Source: Nothopassalora personata
Lineage: Eukaryota > Ascomycota > Dothideomycetes > Mycosphaerellales > Mycosphaerellaceae
DNA: 64,000 bases
Assembly (NCBI GenBank): GCA_033816765.1
Contig: CM066292.1
Location: forward strand, 2,294,001-2,358,000
Direction: 5' to 3'
Position 1 is the first letter of the stretch. Each line of letters opens with the position of its first letter. The notes under the pieces are model-generated. The model did no database searches. It had not been told where the DNA came from and saw only the letters and a program-made list of their open reading frames with translations. Below are positions 1 through 13,700 of the stretch, piece by piece. The position numbers and the translations under genes are program-made.

Positions 1-3000
1 TGATCCTACTAAACTGTGAAATTTCGGCTATAGAAAGGTTATAAGGCCTAACCTATAGCTTCTTAGATTCCGGTTTAGGATCCGATCCCCTTTCGTTAAC
101 TCCTATAGGTAGCACGTCTTCGTCGGCGATAGGCTCGATCTCGTTCGAATTACTACTGTCTTCGCTATTAGCGACTTCTCCCTCCCTTATTACGAGATCG
201 GTCTCATTATCTAAGTTTAGTACTCCTATGTTATCCGGGCGAAGCTCTAGAACTAGCTTAAGGTTTCCCCGTGCCTAAACACCCTTTATTAGTATACTAT
301 TAAGTTCCTTAAGAATATAGGTACTAAACTCCCTAGAGACACTAGACACCCGATATAGACCTTACTATCGGTAACCGATCTTACGTAAGAAGTCATCCTT
401 ATATAGCTTATCGAACCTCATAACAAGGTCGCCCTTCTAGAAACTAATAAAGTTAACATTCCGGTAAGAATTAAAGTAGTCCTTACTAAGTTCTCTTAGT
501 CGTTTCCTTCGAGCATGCAGCTCTTCTAAACTAAGGTCTCGAGCCTAGAGTTAACGCGCACGTATAGTAAGCAGGTCCTTAGTCGTTCTTACCGATCCCT
601 ATTAGTAATTCGCCTACGTCGGGTACTTAACCTTAATTGGTAGAATCGTGCGATGGCTATATAGGACCTAAGCTAGCGTTATTCTAGTAGTACGACAGGT
701 CGTGGTCCTATTAGCCTATAACATAGCGGGTACCTATTGCTCCTATCCGCGGTATGTGTTCCTTATAAGCTTTACTAACGCTATAAGAATCTAACGGTTT
801 CTAGCCTCGACTAGAGCATTAGACTACGGATAGTACGGTAATATTCGGATCCTTCGAACACTAAGCCCCACGAGTAACCGCTTAACCTTAGCCGTATAAA
901 CCGTAGCGTTATTAAGCACAATTTTAGTATAGTAGCCGTGCCTATAGAAGACATCCTTATATAGAAACTTAGTAACCGTCTTAGAGCTAGGAGGTGCCCT
1001 TATTACTCTAGCCTCGATCTAGTTGCTAAGTACTTCGCGCGTAACTAGGAGGTATCCATTTTTGTGCACCTAGACGGGGTCCGAGTACTACTTCTTACTA
1101 ATAACCTAAGGGCTCGATGAACAAAGCTCACTAGCGCGCTAGTTACCCTCGCGAAACCGATAGGGAGCACAACTTCGAACCTACGTAGAGACATCGGCGA
1201 AGTACCCGTCCTAGTAATACCGATCGGAAATAAGGTTATATACGACCTTAGCGCTACGGTAACCGTGTCTCTTATAGCACTCTATAACGATTTCCTTCTA
1301 AGCCTTATTATCGTTAATTATAAGTTATAACGGTGCTCCTCGGCGCTTCTAGAAGAATAGTAATTAGTCCCGGATAAAGAAGTTAACGCTCTTCTTTACT
1401 AGCCGCCGGTACTTAGCACGGGTAATACTATCGGGCCGGGTCCTAGTTTCTATTACCTAAGCAAGTTGTTAAGAGCCCTTAGAATATTAGTCCCCGAGAT
1501 GTCGTGTTTTCTAGATTTCAACTAGATAGGTGTCGACCGGCTCCGGGTACCCGAATAGCTTATTATTAATTATCTAGTCGACTTCGTCTTCGTTAGCTTC
1601 CCTAGGTTCCTAAGGTGTAGAGGGCCTACGAGACAGGGCATCTAGGCTAGTATGCCTAGCTCCCGTAACGTGCTTTACTTCGAATGTAAACAGCCTAATC
1701 TATGCGACCTACCGGGCTATTACCGAGTTCGGTAGGTCCGAAGCCGGCCGGTGAAGCTACTATATAAGTGTCTTAGCATTAACCTTAAGGATAAAATTAA
1801 CGCTAGTAACATATCTCTAGATTTTCTTAAGCCCCTTAAGGACCCTAAGGCATTCCCGCTTACTAGTATCATATCTAGATTCTAACGCGTTCTAGATTCC
1901 ACTCTTATACCGCACCGGGTAACGCCGTCGAGTGCTGTCTATTAATTCTTAAGAAACGATACATCCCTATCTAGTGCCGCTAGCATTAACTGAGACAAAG
2001 ATGGACCTAGCACTAGGTAAGTAGTAGAGGGTAACTAAGGCTAGAGCCTACATAAGGTATCTAGCAACCTCTTCTTTTAAGAACTGCTCATTTTCTATCT
2101 AGGTGAACTCGGCGTCCTTCTTTAGTAGCTTATACATTAGTCGAGCGATGATAACGAACTAGGGGATCTATATCCGGAAGTACATACATAGCCCTACATA
2201 GGTGCGGACCTCCTTAATATAGGTAGGCGTAGGCTAATCTAGGATCTTAGCTACAACCTTTAGGTTAGGATAGCGACTATCCGGGCTAGTAACGTACCTA
2301 ACAATCTTAAGCTTTTCGTATAACTATTAGGATTTGCCTCTAGTAACTACCGTACTAGCTCTTTCTAGGTTAGTAAGAACTAGATCTAGGGAAACAATGT
2401 ACTTAACGACCCATTTCCTTAGCCTAGGCTCTACTTCTACATTCCTATAATCCTTAGTTAGTCCCTTAATACCGATATTATCGAGAAACGGCTTCGCTCG
2501 ATGCGAGATATAATTAAGTAGAATCTTTATTACCGTACGCACGAACTAAGCAACTGAATTAGTAGCTCCTTAAGGTAGAGTCGTGTTGCGTACTAGGCTA
2601 AGAGGGGTTATAAAAGCTATTAAGTCCCGGTAGGACTCATCTAAAGTGATCTAATTATAACCTAAAAACAGGTCCATAAGTGAAGCGACTCGGCACCCGG
2701 TAAAATCCTCTAAGAAGCTATCCGTGTCCGGTGGAATGTTAGCATCGCGTATAGTAACCTTATTTAGAAGCATAGCTAAGTTAATTAACCGATATAGCAC
2801 ATCGCTTCTAGAGGCATTAACCTTCTTTACGACTAGGAACTAGCTATTAGAATATGCCCCTTATGAGTATTCTAGGATGTTATTCTTAATCCGGGCTCTA
2901 ATTATGCGTTTAACAATTGCCCTAAGACTTGGGTGCAACCGGATAGGGCGTGCCTACTATAGCCTATAAGGGACCGTGTTAATCTTCTAAGGTGGCATAA

Positions 3001-6000
3001 CGTCGTGCCTAATTTACCTTATGTAACTGAAATCCTAAGTAAGGACTGCCTCCCGGTTATAGAGCATCTTATCGAATAAGGCCCTTTCTATTAGTAATAG
3101 CTTAATGCTAACCTTAATTAAGGTAAGTCGTTCTAGAGTAATCCGGCTACCTCGCTTAATACTTAAGAATTTCTTAGTTAAGTACTTCCTATCGAACGGT
3201 CCTTATCCTTTAGGCATCTTAGATTCTAGGTATAGTGCCCTACGCTTCTATTCTATATCTCCCTTAACTCGTGATTCTAGGCGTTCGTAAACGCTTGCGT
3301 CTACTAGCTTCTTCTTATCCGCCTTACGCTTATACATCATAAAGACCTGCGGCATCCTAATATTAGCTATATGTTAGCCTACTTATTGCTTCCGTGCCTA
3401 AGCATTCAATGTAGATTGCCTTAGGATCTCGGAGGGCTAATCCCCTTAAACTGAATAAACGTTAGTAATAGAATCTCCCTCGAACGCGCCTGTTCCAATT
3501 TCTACAACTCGTTCCTTTATTCTAGCACTTCTAAGCAATCCTAATAAGTGAGCTAAATGGTTGCTAGGCGTTAGAGCCTTGCCGGGTTCCTATAGATGCG
3601 TCGTGCCGTAGTCGTATCCGTTTTCCTCACTATAGCTATTTACCGGTCCCGGGACCGGTAAATTAAAGTCCGAGGTTTCTCCGAGATAGTGCGAGAACCT
3701 TACTAATTTTATTAAATCCGGCTTTAGCAAATCGGTGGGTTAAGCGCCGTAACTTAATCTACCCTTCTATTTCCCGACGCTTTTAATAGTTCTTAAAGGG
3801 TCTTACACCTGTCCGAGCTAACTAGGGTAGTAAACATAACACTTTCACCTTTACGGCTAGTAATAGTCCCCTCCCATAAACCATTATCGCAGTTACGGGT
3901 AGTAAGCCGTACCTTACGGGCCTACGGACGTCCTAGGATTATTAGTGAGTTTAGATCCGAGGAGATAAACATGTCTACCTAGTAGTAAACCCTAAACACC
4001 TAAACATCTAAATTGCCTACAACACCTTTAAACTAGGCCCGCCCTCTAGCACCTCGAAAGGTAAGCTAAGTACTCGATATTACCGGTAACCTAAATCTAT
4101 AAGCGTTCCTCTAGCCGATAATATTTACCTCGGAACCCTTATTAATTAGGCACCTAATCTAGTTCTTATTTATCCTAAACTCCGCTACTACCTAAGGACT
4201 AGGGACTATAGTAAAGTTGTTAAGGACACTAGAGAGCCCGATTTTCTTAACGTCCTTATAAAGCTTAGTAGTAGGGACCGTACCCTTAGAGTAAAGTATA
4301 GTTAAGTACACTCCGACATACTAGGCCTAACTATCTTCGCGGAAGACCTCCTTATTATACTTAGGTTCATCTTTATAGGTAACTACTTGTCTAGTGCGAA
4401 CCTTAGGGTCCTTTCCTATAAGGCGTCGCACTATAGCGAGCTTCTCCTAAAGAGCGGGGGTATTAGTAACGCGACCGAAGAGGGTAGCCTCGAACTAGCG
4501 ACTATATCGAAACTAATCTTAGGCGTTTACATTAGGAAACGTTATCTAGAGGATCTAATCAATCTAGTAGATAATACCCTCTTCCTTTATAACCGGGCTA
4601 TTACTAGCTAAACTATATTATCGGACGTAGTTGTTAATCCTTATAGTCTTAGCATTCTACATACGCTTCCTTTATGCGAAGGGGGCGTTCACGGGACTAA
4701 TAGGTATATCCTTAGGTAGTCTTTTGTTAGCATCGTTCCCTAGTCTATTCACTTAGGTATCATTTCCCCTTCCTAGGGTTACCCCGGATTTAGCTAATAA
4801 TTGAGTTTCGCTTATTTAAGCACTAACTTCGTTAATTATTTCAACCTCCTACTAGTTAATCTTAGCTTACCGGATCTCCTATTCTAATTGTAGGCGAACT
4901 TTCTTAGTAGCCTTAGCTTGGGCTCGTAGATCCTAGGCTAAGGACCGGGTCCTCGGGTACGGATTCTTTAGAATGCCTACGGGTGCCTTCCCTTTCACTT
5001 TATTAGACTACATAGGATAGGTAGATACCTCGTTAAGTTCGCCTAAGTCGACCGCCTACTCTACTTTACTTTCTCCGAATAAGACCTAATATATACTAGT
5101 AGCCTTCTCCGTTTAGCTAGACCATGCGTCCTAAGGGCTATACTCTATTAAATGCCTAAAGTTAGGAGGGGGCTTAGAATAATTAGGAGGCGTGACCTTT
5201 ATTACCCTAGTGTAGTCCCTACCTATCTATTACTTACGTAGTGTAGAAATCTCATACTAGTTGTTAAACTCGATCGGCCTATAATGTTCTTCGAGTAGAG
5301 GGAGTATGTAGAGCAGTTTCGGTTTACTATAGTCCCTCCGAAAGTTAAACTTAGTAGGACGCGGATCGCCTTCTTTCCCTAGATACTACTAGTTGTTCGG
5401 GGCGAGGTATACGTAGCCCCGGGATATTAAGGACCTTATCGTTCTACAATTACTAGCCTAGTGCTTCGAGCTACTATAGTTATAGTAATAACTATCTATC
5501 GCTTTAGACTACTCGCGATTCTACGATAGGGGACGCTATATTACGTAAACCTACAGTTTAGTATCTAGGTCGGGCCTCTCCGGTTATATAGAGCGTTAAT
5601 TCTCGCTCGGGTAGAAGGCACCCGCGTCCGCGACGCGACCGCGCTAGTATGTACGTATACTTATCTTAGCTACCTTCTAGATTAGGTTATTATTAATAAC
5701 AGTCTTAGAAGTGGCCTTCTTAAGCGTATTAATCTTAGGCTTAAGGCGCGGCATTTACTTTACAACTAAGCGGTGTAGCTAAGGTAAAGTAAGAGGGAAA
5801 TCTATATACATAGCTTTCTATCCCTCCTTACTATCTACGATGCTAGTAGCTTTATCGAGAATCCTCTAAAAGTCCCTAAACTTCTTAGGTTACTTTAGGT
5901 AAAGCCCGTAAGCCTTATAGACCGCTTTCGCGACTACCTCTAGCAATCCCTAAAGGAGGAGGCGACTCCGGGAGCTATTATCTAAATCCTTAGGTTCAAT

Positions 6001-6720
6001 TAGGTCACTTAAGGATATAAACAGGCGGATGAATTCCTTCACATCTTGTTCTTTAGGCCTCTTACCTTACTGCGCCCTAATAATCTCCTTAAGATATTCC
6101 CGACTCCCTAACATCGAGTAGGCGTTAAACCTTAAGAACTCTAATAAGAACGCCCTCCTAAAACGTGCCTTGTTAGTGAGCTACCTAGGTAGCCTCATAA
6201 CTACGCGCCGGATAGTAGTTTCGCAATTGCGCTTAAACCTGCCCTAGAAATCATCCTTCTTAATGGATGCCCGAGGCGGATACTAGTCTATTAGGTCGCT
6301 AAACCGCTCCTAGAACTTAGTAGCATTAGTGCTATTAAAGAACGGATTCTTAGCACCTCCTAGAGGTGGAAAGCGAGGGCTAGCGTTTTCTATTGCTACT
6401 ACTAATCGTCTAAAGAGGGCAGTTATAGTATCTATTCCAATTATGCTGTTCGTTCCTACACCTATACCTAATTTAGCGGCGCTAGTTCCGCTTCTCCCTT
6501 CTTTACTAGATTTAGGTGTTTCCCCTTCCTCCGATTCCTCCATCCCCTCGTAAGGGATAGAATCCCTATAGACCCCTTCCATTTTCGTAGGGTTTACTAG
6601 CTATTCGTAGCCTCTACCTATGTCGGTAAAGGTGCTAAGTTTTTCTAGTAATGCAGCCGTATCCATTATTGCGAGGTTCTTACTTTAGAATGCGTTAATA
6701 CTAGTTGTTACTTAATAGGA
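1..6720 (-). mobile_element. Gypsy-1 copy A: RIP-degraded Ty3/gypsy gag-pol, cut by window start
   Basis: On the minus strand a gag-pol polyprotein can be followed only as fragments, because CAG/CAA codons have become TAG/TAA. Gag starts near 6675 (MDTAALLEKLS), and a longer open piece covers 6310-6582. The reverse transcriptase lies around 2327-2850, where 2327-2542 encodes the fungal gypsy stretch RAKPFLDNIGIKG followed by LDLVLTNLERAS. Integrase would lie further left and the C-terminus near position 1. CpA and TpG are strongly depleted, the signature of RIP. Positions 1-4584 match 10715-15317 in inverted orientation, so this is one of two copies. No LTR could be delimited. Certain as a dead gypsy element; the right boundary is approximate. 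Confidence 0.85.
3638..3663. repeat. 26-bp perfect palindrome (copy 1)
   Basis: The core ACCGGTCCCGGGACCGGT is flanked by ATTT on the left and AAAT on the right, giving a perfect 26-bp palindrome. Related copies lie at 7061, 11635, 15473 and 19740. This one is internal to gypsy-1 copy A and matches the copy at 11635 in copy B. It contains no CpA or TpG, so RIP cannot alter it. Confidence 0.8.
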
Positions 6721-6769
6721 CCTTATAACCGTAATTGTTACTAAATACCTTAGACCTTGAGTGTTTTCG

Positions 6770-6935
6770 ACCTTAGTCGACCTTAACCGTGAACCTTAAC
6801 CGTGAACCTTAACCGTGAACCTTGACCTTAAACCTTAAACCTTAAACCTTAACCTTAAACCTTAACCTTAAGTAATAACCTTAACCGTGAACCTTAGACC
6901 TTAAACCGTGATTTTAACCTTATAAACTAGATGCT
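6770..6935. repeat. Degenerate CCTTAA / AACCGTGAACCTT tandem repeat
   Basis: A low-complexity tract alternates short units of the type CCTTAA, CCTTAAA and AACCGTGAACCTT. It lies between the gag start of gypsy-1 copy A and the inverted arm at 6970. It could be a minisatellite of the element's 5' region. It superficially resembles the fungal telomere unit CCCTAA but is not that sequence. Confidence 0.6.
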
Positions 6936-6969
6936 AATACGCTACCGGGTATATACTCGATACCCCCCC

Positions 6970-7391
6970 TTATTAACTACTAAAATAATGTCTACTAACT
7001 ACCCTATGTAGGCCTGTCCGAGTTGTGGTGGTATAGAGCGGCGCTTATGTAAGCAGAGGTATTTGCCGGTCCCGGGACCGTGAAATTAGGTTACGTGACG
7101 AGTAGCGTAGTAGCTAGATAAAATAAGAGGATTGGCGGACCTAAACCCCTATACCCTCTACTCGAGAGGTATAAATTGAATTGTTTTCTTAATGCTACGC
7201 TTACAATGCTTAACTGCGTAGTATATATATTAATAGCTATACTAGGTCCCGCTAGCTCACCTAAATGTCTAATTAAACCTAAATGAAATTAGGGCAAGTT
7301 AGACCTAAGGGACTCCTCCTCTAAACCTAAGGTCGACATAACTAAACCTAACATAACTAAACCTAAGGTTAATATAACTAATTAGTCGTTA
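6970..7391 (-). repeat. Inverted repeat arm matching 19500-19850
   Basis: About 420 bp reads as the reverse complement of 19500-19850, with differences that are mostly C/T and G/A transitions. The match includes the imperfect palindrome at 7061-7086 and about 85 bp beyond it. It appears to be the broken end of a second copy of the 15473-19765 element, or a duplicated segment containing that end. It stops abruptly at about 7391, where a gypsy-2 fragment begins. Confidence 0.7.
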
Positions 7392-10300
7392 ATAGTAGTA
7401 AGTTCGAAGTTTGTTACGTTATAGCTACGTAGTTACTACGTCTCGAAGGCGCGTCGGCTAGGTTAGTCTTACCCGGCCGATGCTCTACTATAAAATTAAA
7501 AGACTATAGGAACGTAGCCTATCGAGCTTACCGCCCATTTAGCTACTTTACTATTATAAAGCCTTATAGGTTAGCGTAGTCGACTAGTACTCGTACCGTA
7601 TACGTAGCGCCCTCTAAGTATAGCCTCTAATGCTTAAAAGCCTCGACTACTGTAAGTAGCTCCTAATCGTGCGTCTCGTAGTTACACTCGGCTAGTATTA
7701 TCTTACGTAAATAGAACGCGATAAGATACTACTTAGTACTAAACAATTAGGATATAATACCTACGATCGCGAAACCTAACGCGTTGGTTTTGACTCGCGT
7801 ACGTAGCGTAGGATCGAAGTACCTAAGTATTAGTACACCTAAGAATCCGGCCTTAAGCTATCGAAACGCCTACTCTTCGCTTAAGGTCTACGTAAGAGGG
7901 CCCTACTTCTTACCGTCCTTAGATCCCTTTAGTAGGTCCGTTAGGGGCTTGTAGACCCTTAAGTATCCTTCTATAAAACGCCGGTAGAAGTTGCAAAACC
8001 TAAGGAAGGACTAGACCTTATAAAAGGTCGTAGGTGTAGGCCATTCCTCGATAGTAGCTACCCTACTCCTATCTATCGACACGCCTACGGCGCTTACGAT
8101 AAACCTAAGGAACTCTACACTCTCCTAGAAGAAGTAACACTTCTTAGGGTTTACGAATAGAGTAAACTTCCGTAGCCTCGTAAGCACTTCGCGTACGGCT
8201 CGTACGTATAACTTACGCGTCTCGCTATAGATAAGGATATTATCTAGGTAGACTACGTAAATGTTATTAACTAAGCCGGTTAGCGCCTTATTAATATACC
8301 CTTAAAAGGTTACTAGTACGTTAGTTAACCCGAACGGCATTACTAGGTACTCGTAGTGTCCGTATCACGTACGAAACGTAGTCTTCCACTTATCGCCTCG
8401 CTTAATAGGGATACGATAGTAGGCGTCCTTTAAATCAATTATAGTAAAGAACCTAGAACCTAATAGCCTATCTAGCGTCTCGCTAATTAGGGGTAGGGGG
8501 TATCGGTTCTTTACTATAATCTCATTTAAGCCTCTATAGTTTATATAGAGCCTAAGGGTGCCGTCTTTCTTTAGCACGAATAAGATAGGCGCACCCGCCT
8601 CGCTTACGAACCGCTTAATCTAGCCCTTCTCTATCGCCTCGGCGATATACTTCTTTAAAGCCTCTAACTCCGTAATGGATTAATGGTACAGCGGCTTAAA
8701 GGGGGGTTTCTTTCCTTTAACGAGATTAATCGTATACTTAATCCCGTCGGGTAGCTTACGCTTCGTACGCTCATTAGGTGCGTACACATCTTAGAAGTTA
8801 GCGAACTCTTTAGGCTAGTTTAAGCCTTCTCCTTCGTCGGACGCTATAGTAACCGCACGAACACTTATAGTATACACCTACTCTAAGTCGCCGAGATCCT
8901 TAAGGAAGCCGTAGAACTACTAGTCCTTATAATCGCTCTTTACGATCCGATTACGGTACCTCTAGGGTCTACCTAAAATTAATAATAGCCTACCTATAGG
9001 TACCGCGTAGTAGATAGCGTTACTTACGCGCTCTACTCCCGCGTTATTAGCGAGTCGTAGCCGAACCGTAAAGGCGCCGTAGTAATACCCTAGGTTATAC
9101 GTATACGACTCTAACTTCGGTAGCCTTACCCTATTAATAGGTTACATTTAATGTCGGAGTACATACTTATACGACACTAGGCTAAGATCCGTATAGTTAT
9201 CTAGGAGAAACGTAGCCTCGCGAAAGCCCTTACGAGTCTCGACTGCGCCTCGTAAGTAGCGCGCTAGACACACATCTACTCGCCTTAAAGGGTCGACTTT
9301 AGGAAAACTCGGACTTAGGAGCGACCTACTTCTAGTCCTCTACCTTTTCCCTAGTCGCTGCCCTTCTTAGTTAGAGCCTTCGTAGCGTCTACCCTACGAA
9401 CCGCTTACGCGTTACGGTCCTTCTATAGGTACCTATTCGGGCAATCCGTCTTAATGTAACCCTTCTTATAGTATCTATAGCACTCCGCCTTAGTCCTATC
9501 GAAGGTTATAGACGATCCGCCGGCGTCCCGCTAGTAACTCGTACCCGGGTCGCGCGACGCCTAACTATGCTTCTACTACTTCGAGCTACAATCGCTTCGC
9601 CCTTAGTCGCCCTTAGTCTCTCGCCTACGGCGACTATACTACCCGCGGTCGTGCCCTCCGCTACTACGCTCCGTGCTTTTAATGCGCGAAGCTAGGATTA
9701 CTAGTTCCTCTCTAGTTGTTAGGATGTTATAAAACTTAACGATTACGGACCGTAGGCTAGGCGTAAGCTTAGCGAGCATATGTCGTACGCGTTACGCCTC
9801 CGTATAGTCCCCTAACTAATCCTCTATAACATCTAGCTTAGTCGTAAACTAACGTACTGTCTAGTTATCCTTCTATTTCACCGCCTTATACTTTAATATT
9901 ACATTAAGCACGCGGTTTATAGGGTTACCGTATACGTCTCGATAGAACTCCTTAAAGTCCTAGTATATATACCCTTTAAGGTTAAGGACGCTATAGTTAG
10001 CGTACTATTGCTTACTTATCTCTCCGCTTAGGTACATAACCCTATATAGGACCTTTAACTCGTTCGTCGCATACGTGCCGCCTAAGAGGGTAAAGATAAG
10101 AGAGAGCTCCCTTAGGAATACCCGTACTTTCTTAATCGAGTCCCCTCTAAAAGGCGTAGGTTCTTTAAGACGTAAACGTATTGCATACGATACGACCGCG
10201 CCTCGAGCTACGATATTATCGTTAGTTACTATAGATAGAGGAGGGGGAGGGGGAGTAGGGGATAGTTCTCCGCCGGATTCGCCCTAAGGGTCCGCCGGCG

Positions 10301-10714
10301 GTACGCTTACGTCCCGTAAGATCTCTAACTGTTTAATCTCCCTCTATATCCCCTTCTCCTTAACCTCTACCCGAAGGGTATCCCTCCTTACGACTAAGGC
10401 TACACGCCTCGCTTATTGCTAGGCCCTAGGGCTTAGGGGAGCCGTAGGCGTAGCGCTACTGTCGTCGCGTTCGGACTCTATAGCGTATATAGATTATAAC
10501 GAAGAGAAGAATTAGAACTATTAAGGGATGTCGTAATGTATAGCACGCCTACGACCTACTAGTCGTAGATGAACTAATTCTTGCCTTTTGTTTAAGACGC
10601 ATCGCGCGTCGTAAGGTGTACGTATACGTGTCACGTGCGGCTTAGTAGCCGGTCGCGACCACATGTTATATATAAGGCTACATGGAAGGGTTAGCTACTA
10701 GGCTACCTCTTATA
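7391..10714 (-). mobile_element. Gypsy-2 truncated copy, RIP-degraded
   Basis: This segment is collinear with the gypsy-2 element downstream (42576-44497 plus 51206-52742), but lacks everything corresponding to 38987 to about 42575 (one LTR, the antisense gene and integrase). A reverse transcriptase fragment at 8365-8577 reads [17 protein letters not shown] and [16 protein letters not shown] on the minus strand. Its right end carries an LTR at 10519-10714 like the gypsy-2 LTRs. It sits inside gypsy-1 copy B sequence that resumes at 10715, so it is a nested insertion whose left part was lost. All frames are interrupted by RIP stops. Confidence 0.85.
10519..10714 (-). repeat. LTR of the truncated gypsy-2 copy
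   Basis: About 196 bp matches the two gypsy-2 LTRs at 38987-39183 and 52546-52742. The usual TGTTAAGGGG start and CCCCTTACA end have become TATTAAGGGA and CCTCTTATA, which are transitions expected from RIP. Confidence 0.85.
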
Positions 10715-13700
10715 AAGAGGGTATTATCTACTAGATTAATTAGATCCTCTAGACGACGTTTCCTAATGTAAATGTCTAGGATTAGTTTCGATATAGTCGC
10801 TAGTTCGAGGCTACCCTCTTCAGTCGCGTTACTAACACCCCCGCTCTTTAGGAGAAGCTCGCTATAGTACGACGCCTTATAGGAAAGGACCCTAAGGTTC
10901 GCACTAGATAAGTAGTTACCTATAAAGATAAACCTAAGTATAATAAGGAGGTCTTCCGCGAAGATAGTTAGGCCTAGTATGCCGGAGTGTATTTAACTAT
11001 ACTTTACTCTAAAGGTGCAGTCCCTACTACTAAGCTATATAAGGACGTTAAGAAAATCGGGCTCTCTAGTGTTCTTAATAACTTTACTATAGTCCCTAGT
11101 CCTTAGGTAGTAGCGGAGTTTAGGATAAATAAGAACTAGATTAGGTGCCTAATTAATAAGGGTTCCGAGGTGAATATTATCGGCTAGAGGAACGCTTATA
11201 GGTTTAGGTTACTAGTAATGTCGAGTACTTAGCTTACCTTTCGAGGTGCTAGAGGGCGGGCCTAGTTTAAAGGTATTATAGGCAATTTAGATGTTTAGGT
11301 ATTTAGGGTTTACTTCTAGGTAGATATGTTTATCTCCTCGGATCTAAACTTACTAACAATCCTAGGACGTCTATAGGCTAGTAAGGTGCGGCTTACTACC
11401 CGTAACTGCGATAATAGTTTATAGGAGGGGACTATTACTAGCCGTACAGGTAAAAGTGTTATGTTTACTACCCTAGTTAGCTCGGATAGGTATAAGACCC
11501 TTTAAGAACTATTAAAAGCGCCGGGAAATAGAAGGGTAGGTTAAGTTACGGCGCTTAACCTACCGACTTGCTAGAGCCGGATTTAATAAAATCAGTAAGG
11601 TTCTCGTACTATCTCGGAGAAACCTCGGACTTTAATTTACTAGTCCCGGGACCGGTAAATAGCTATAGTAAGGAAAACGGGTACGACTACGACACGACGT
11701 ATCTATAGGAAGGCACGACGCATCTATAGGAACCCGGCAAGACTCTAACGCCTAGTAACCATTTAGCTTACTTATTAGGATTGCTTAGGAGTACTAGAAT
11801 AAAGGAACGAGTTGTAGAAATTGGAATAGGCGCGTTTAAGGGAGATTCTATTACTAACGTTTATTTAGTTTAAGGGGATTAGCCCTCCGAGATCCTAAGG
11901 CAATCTACATTAAATGCTTAGGCAAGGAAGTAATAAGTAGGCTAACATATAGCTAACATTAGGATACCGTAGGTCTTTACGATATATAAGCGTAAGGCGG
12001 ATAAGAAGAAGCTAGTAGACGCGAGCGTTTACGAACGCCTAGAATTATAAGTTAAGGGAGATATAGAATAGAAGCGTAGGGCACTATACCTAGAGTCGAA
12101 GATGCCTAAAGGACAAGGTCCGTTTAACGGGAAGTACTTAACTAAGAAATTCTTAAATATTAAGCGAGGTAGCCGGATTACTCTAGAACGGCTTACCTTA
12201 ATTAAGGTTAGTATTAAGCTATTACTAATAGAAAGGGCCTTATTCAATAAGATGCTCTATAACCGGGAGGCAGTCCTCGCTTAGGATTTTAGTTATATAA
12301 GGCAAATTAGGTACGATGTTATACTACTTTAGAAGATTAACACGGTCTCTTATAGGCTATAGTAGGCACGCCCTATCCGGTTACACCTAAGTCTTAGGGC
12401 AATTATTAAGCGCATAATTAGAGCCCGGATTAAGAACAATATCCTAGAATACTTATAAGAGGTATATTCTAATAGCTAGTTCCTAGTCGTAAAGAAGGTT
12501 AATGCCTCTAGAAGCGATGTGCTATATCGGTTATTAATTTACCTATGCTCCTAAATAAGGGTTCTATACGCGATACTAACATTCCACCGGACACAGATAG
12601 CTTCTTAGAGGATTTTACCGGGTGCCGAGTCGCTTTACTTATAGACCTGTTTTTAGGTTATAATTAGATCACTTTAGATAAGTCCTACCGGGACTTAACA
12701 GCCTTTATAACCCCTCTTAGCCTAGTACGCAACACGACTCTACCTTAAGGAGCTACTAATTTAGTTACTTAGTTCGTACGTACGGTAATAAAGATTCTAC
12801 TTAATTATATCTCGTATCGAGTAAAGCCGTTTCTCGATAACATTAGTATTAAGGGACTAACTAAGGACTATAGGAACGTAGAAGTAGAGCCTAGGTTAAG
12901 GAAATAGGTCGTTAAGCACATTGTTTCCCTAGATCTAGTTCTTACTAACTTAGAAAGAGCTAGTACGGTAGTTGCTAGAGGCAAATCCTAATAGTTATAC
13001 GAAAAGCTTAAGATCGTTAGGTACATTACTAGCCCGGATAGTCGCTATCCTAACCTAAAGGTTATAGCTAAGATCCTAGATTAGCCTACGCCTACCTATA
13101 TTAAGGAGGTCCGCACCTATGTAGGGCTGTGTATATACTTCCGGATATAGATCCCCTAGTTCGTTATTATCGCTCGACTAATATATAAGCTACTAAAGAA
13201 GGACGCCGAGTTTACCTAGATAGAAAATAAGCAGTTCTCGAAAGAAGAGGTTACTAGATATCTTATATAGGCTCTAGCCTTAGTTACCCTCTACTACTTA
13301 CCTAGTGCTAGGTCTATCTTTATCTTAGTTAATGCTAGCGGTACTAGATAGAGATGTATCGTTTCTTAAGAATTAATAGACAGTACCCGACGGCGTTACC
13401 CGGTGCGGTATAAGAGTAGAATCTAGAACGCGTTAGAATCTAGATATAATGCTAGTAAGCGGGAATGCCTTAGGGTCCTTAAGGGGCTTAAGAAAATCTA
13501 GAGATATGTTACTAGCGTTAATTTTATCCTTAAGGTTAATGCTAAGACACTTATATAGTAGCTTCACCGGCCGGCTTCGGACCTACCGAACTCGGTAATA
13601 GCCCGGTAGGTCGCATAGATTAGGCTATTTACGTTCGAAGTAAAGCACGTTACGGGAGCTAGGTATGCTAGCCTAGATGCCCTGTCTCGTAGTCCCTCTA

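Noticed and set aside
4387..4611. Short open frames inside RIP-degraded repeats (also 3105-3290, 6329-6553, 10075-10287, 12029-12284, 14419-14616, 51456-51722, 62124-62411, 62593-62781)
   Set aside because: They are on the wrong strand or are chance gaps between RIP stops in transposon sequence, with no independent gene features.
6770..6935. Internal telomere sequence
   Set aside because: The units are CCTTAA and longer variants, not CCCTAA/TTAGGG, and RIP would not convert one to the other.
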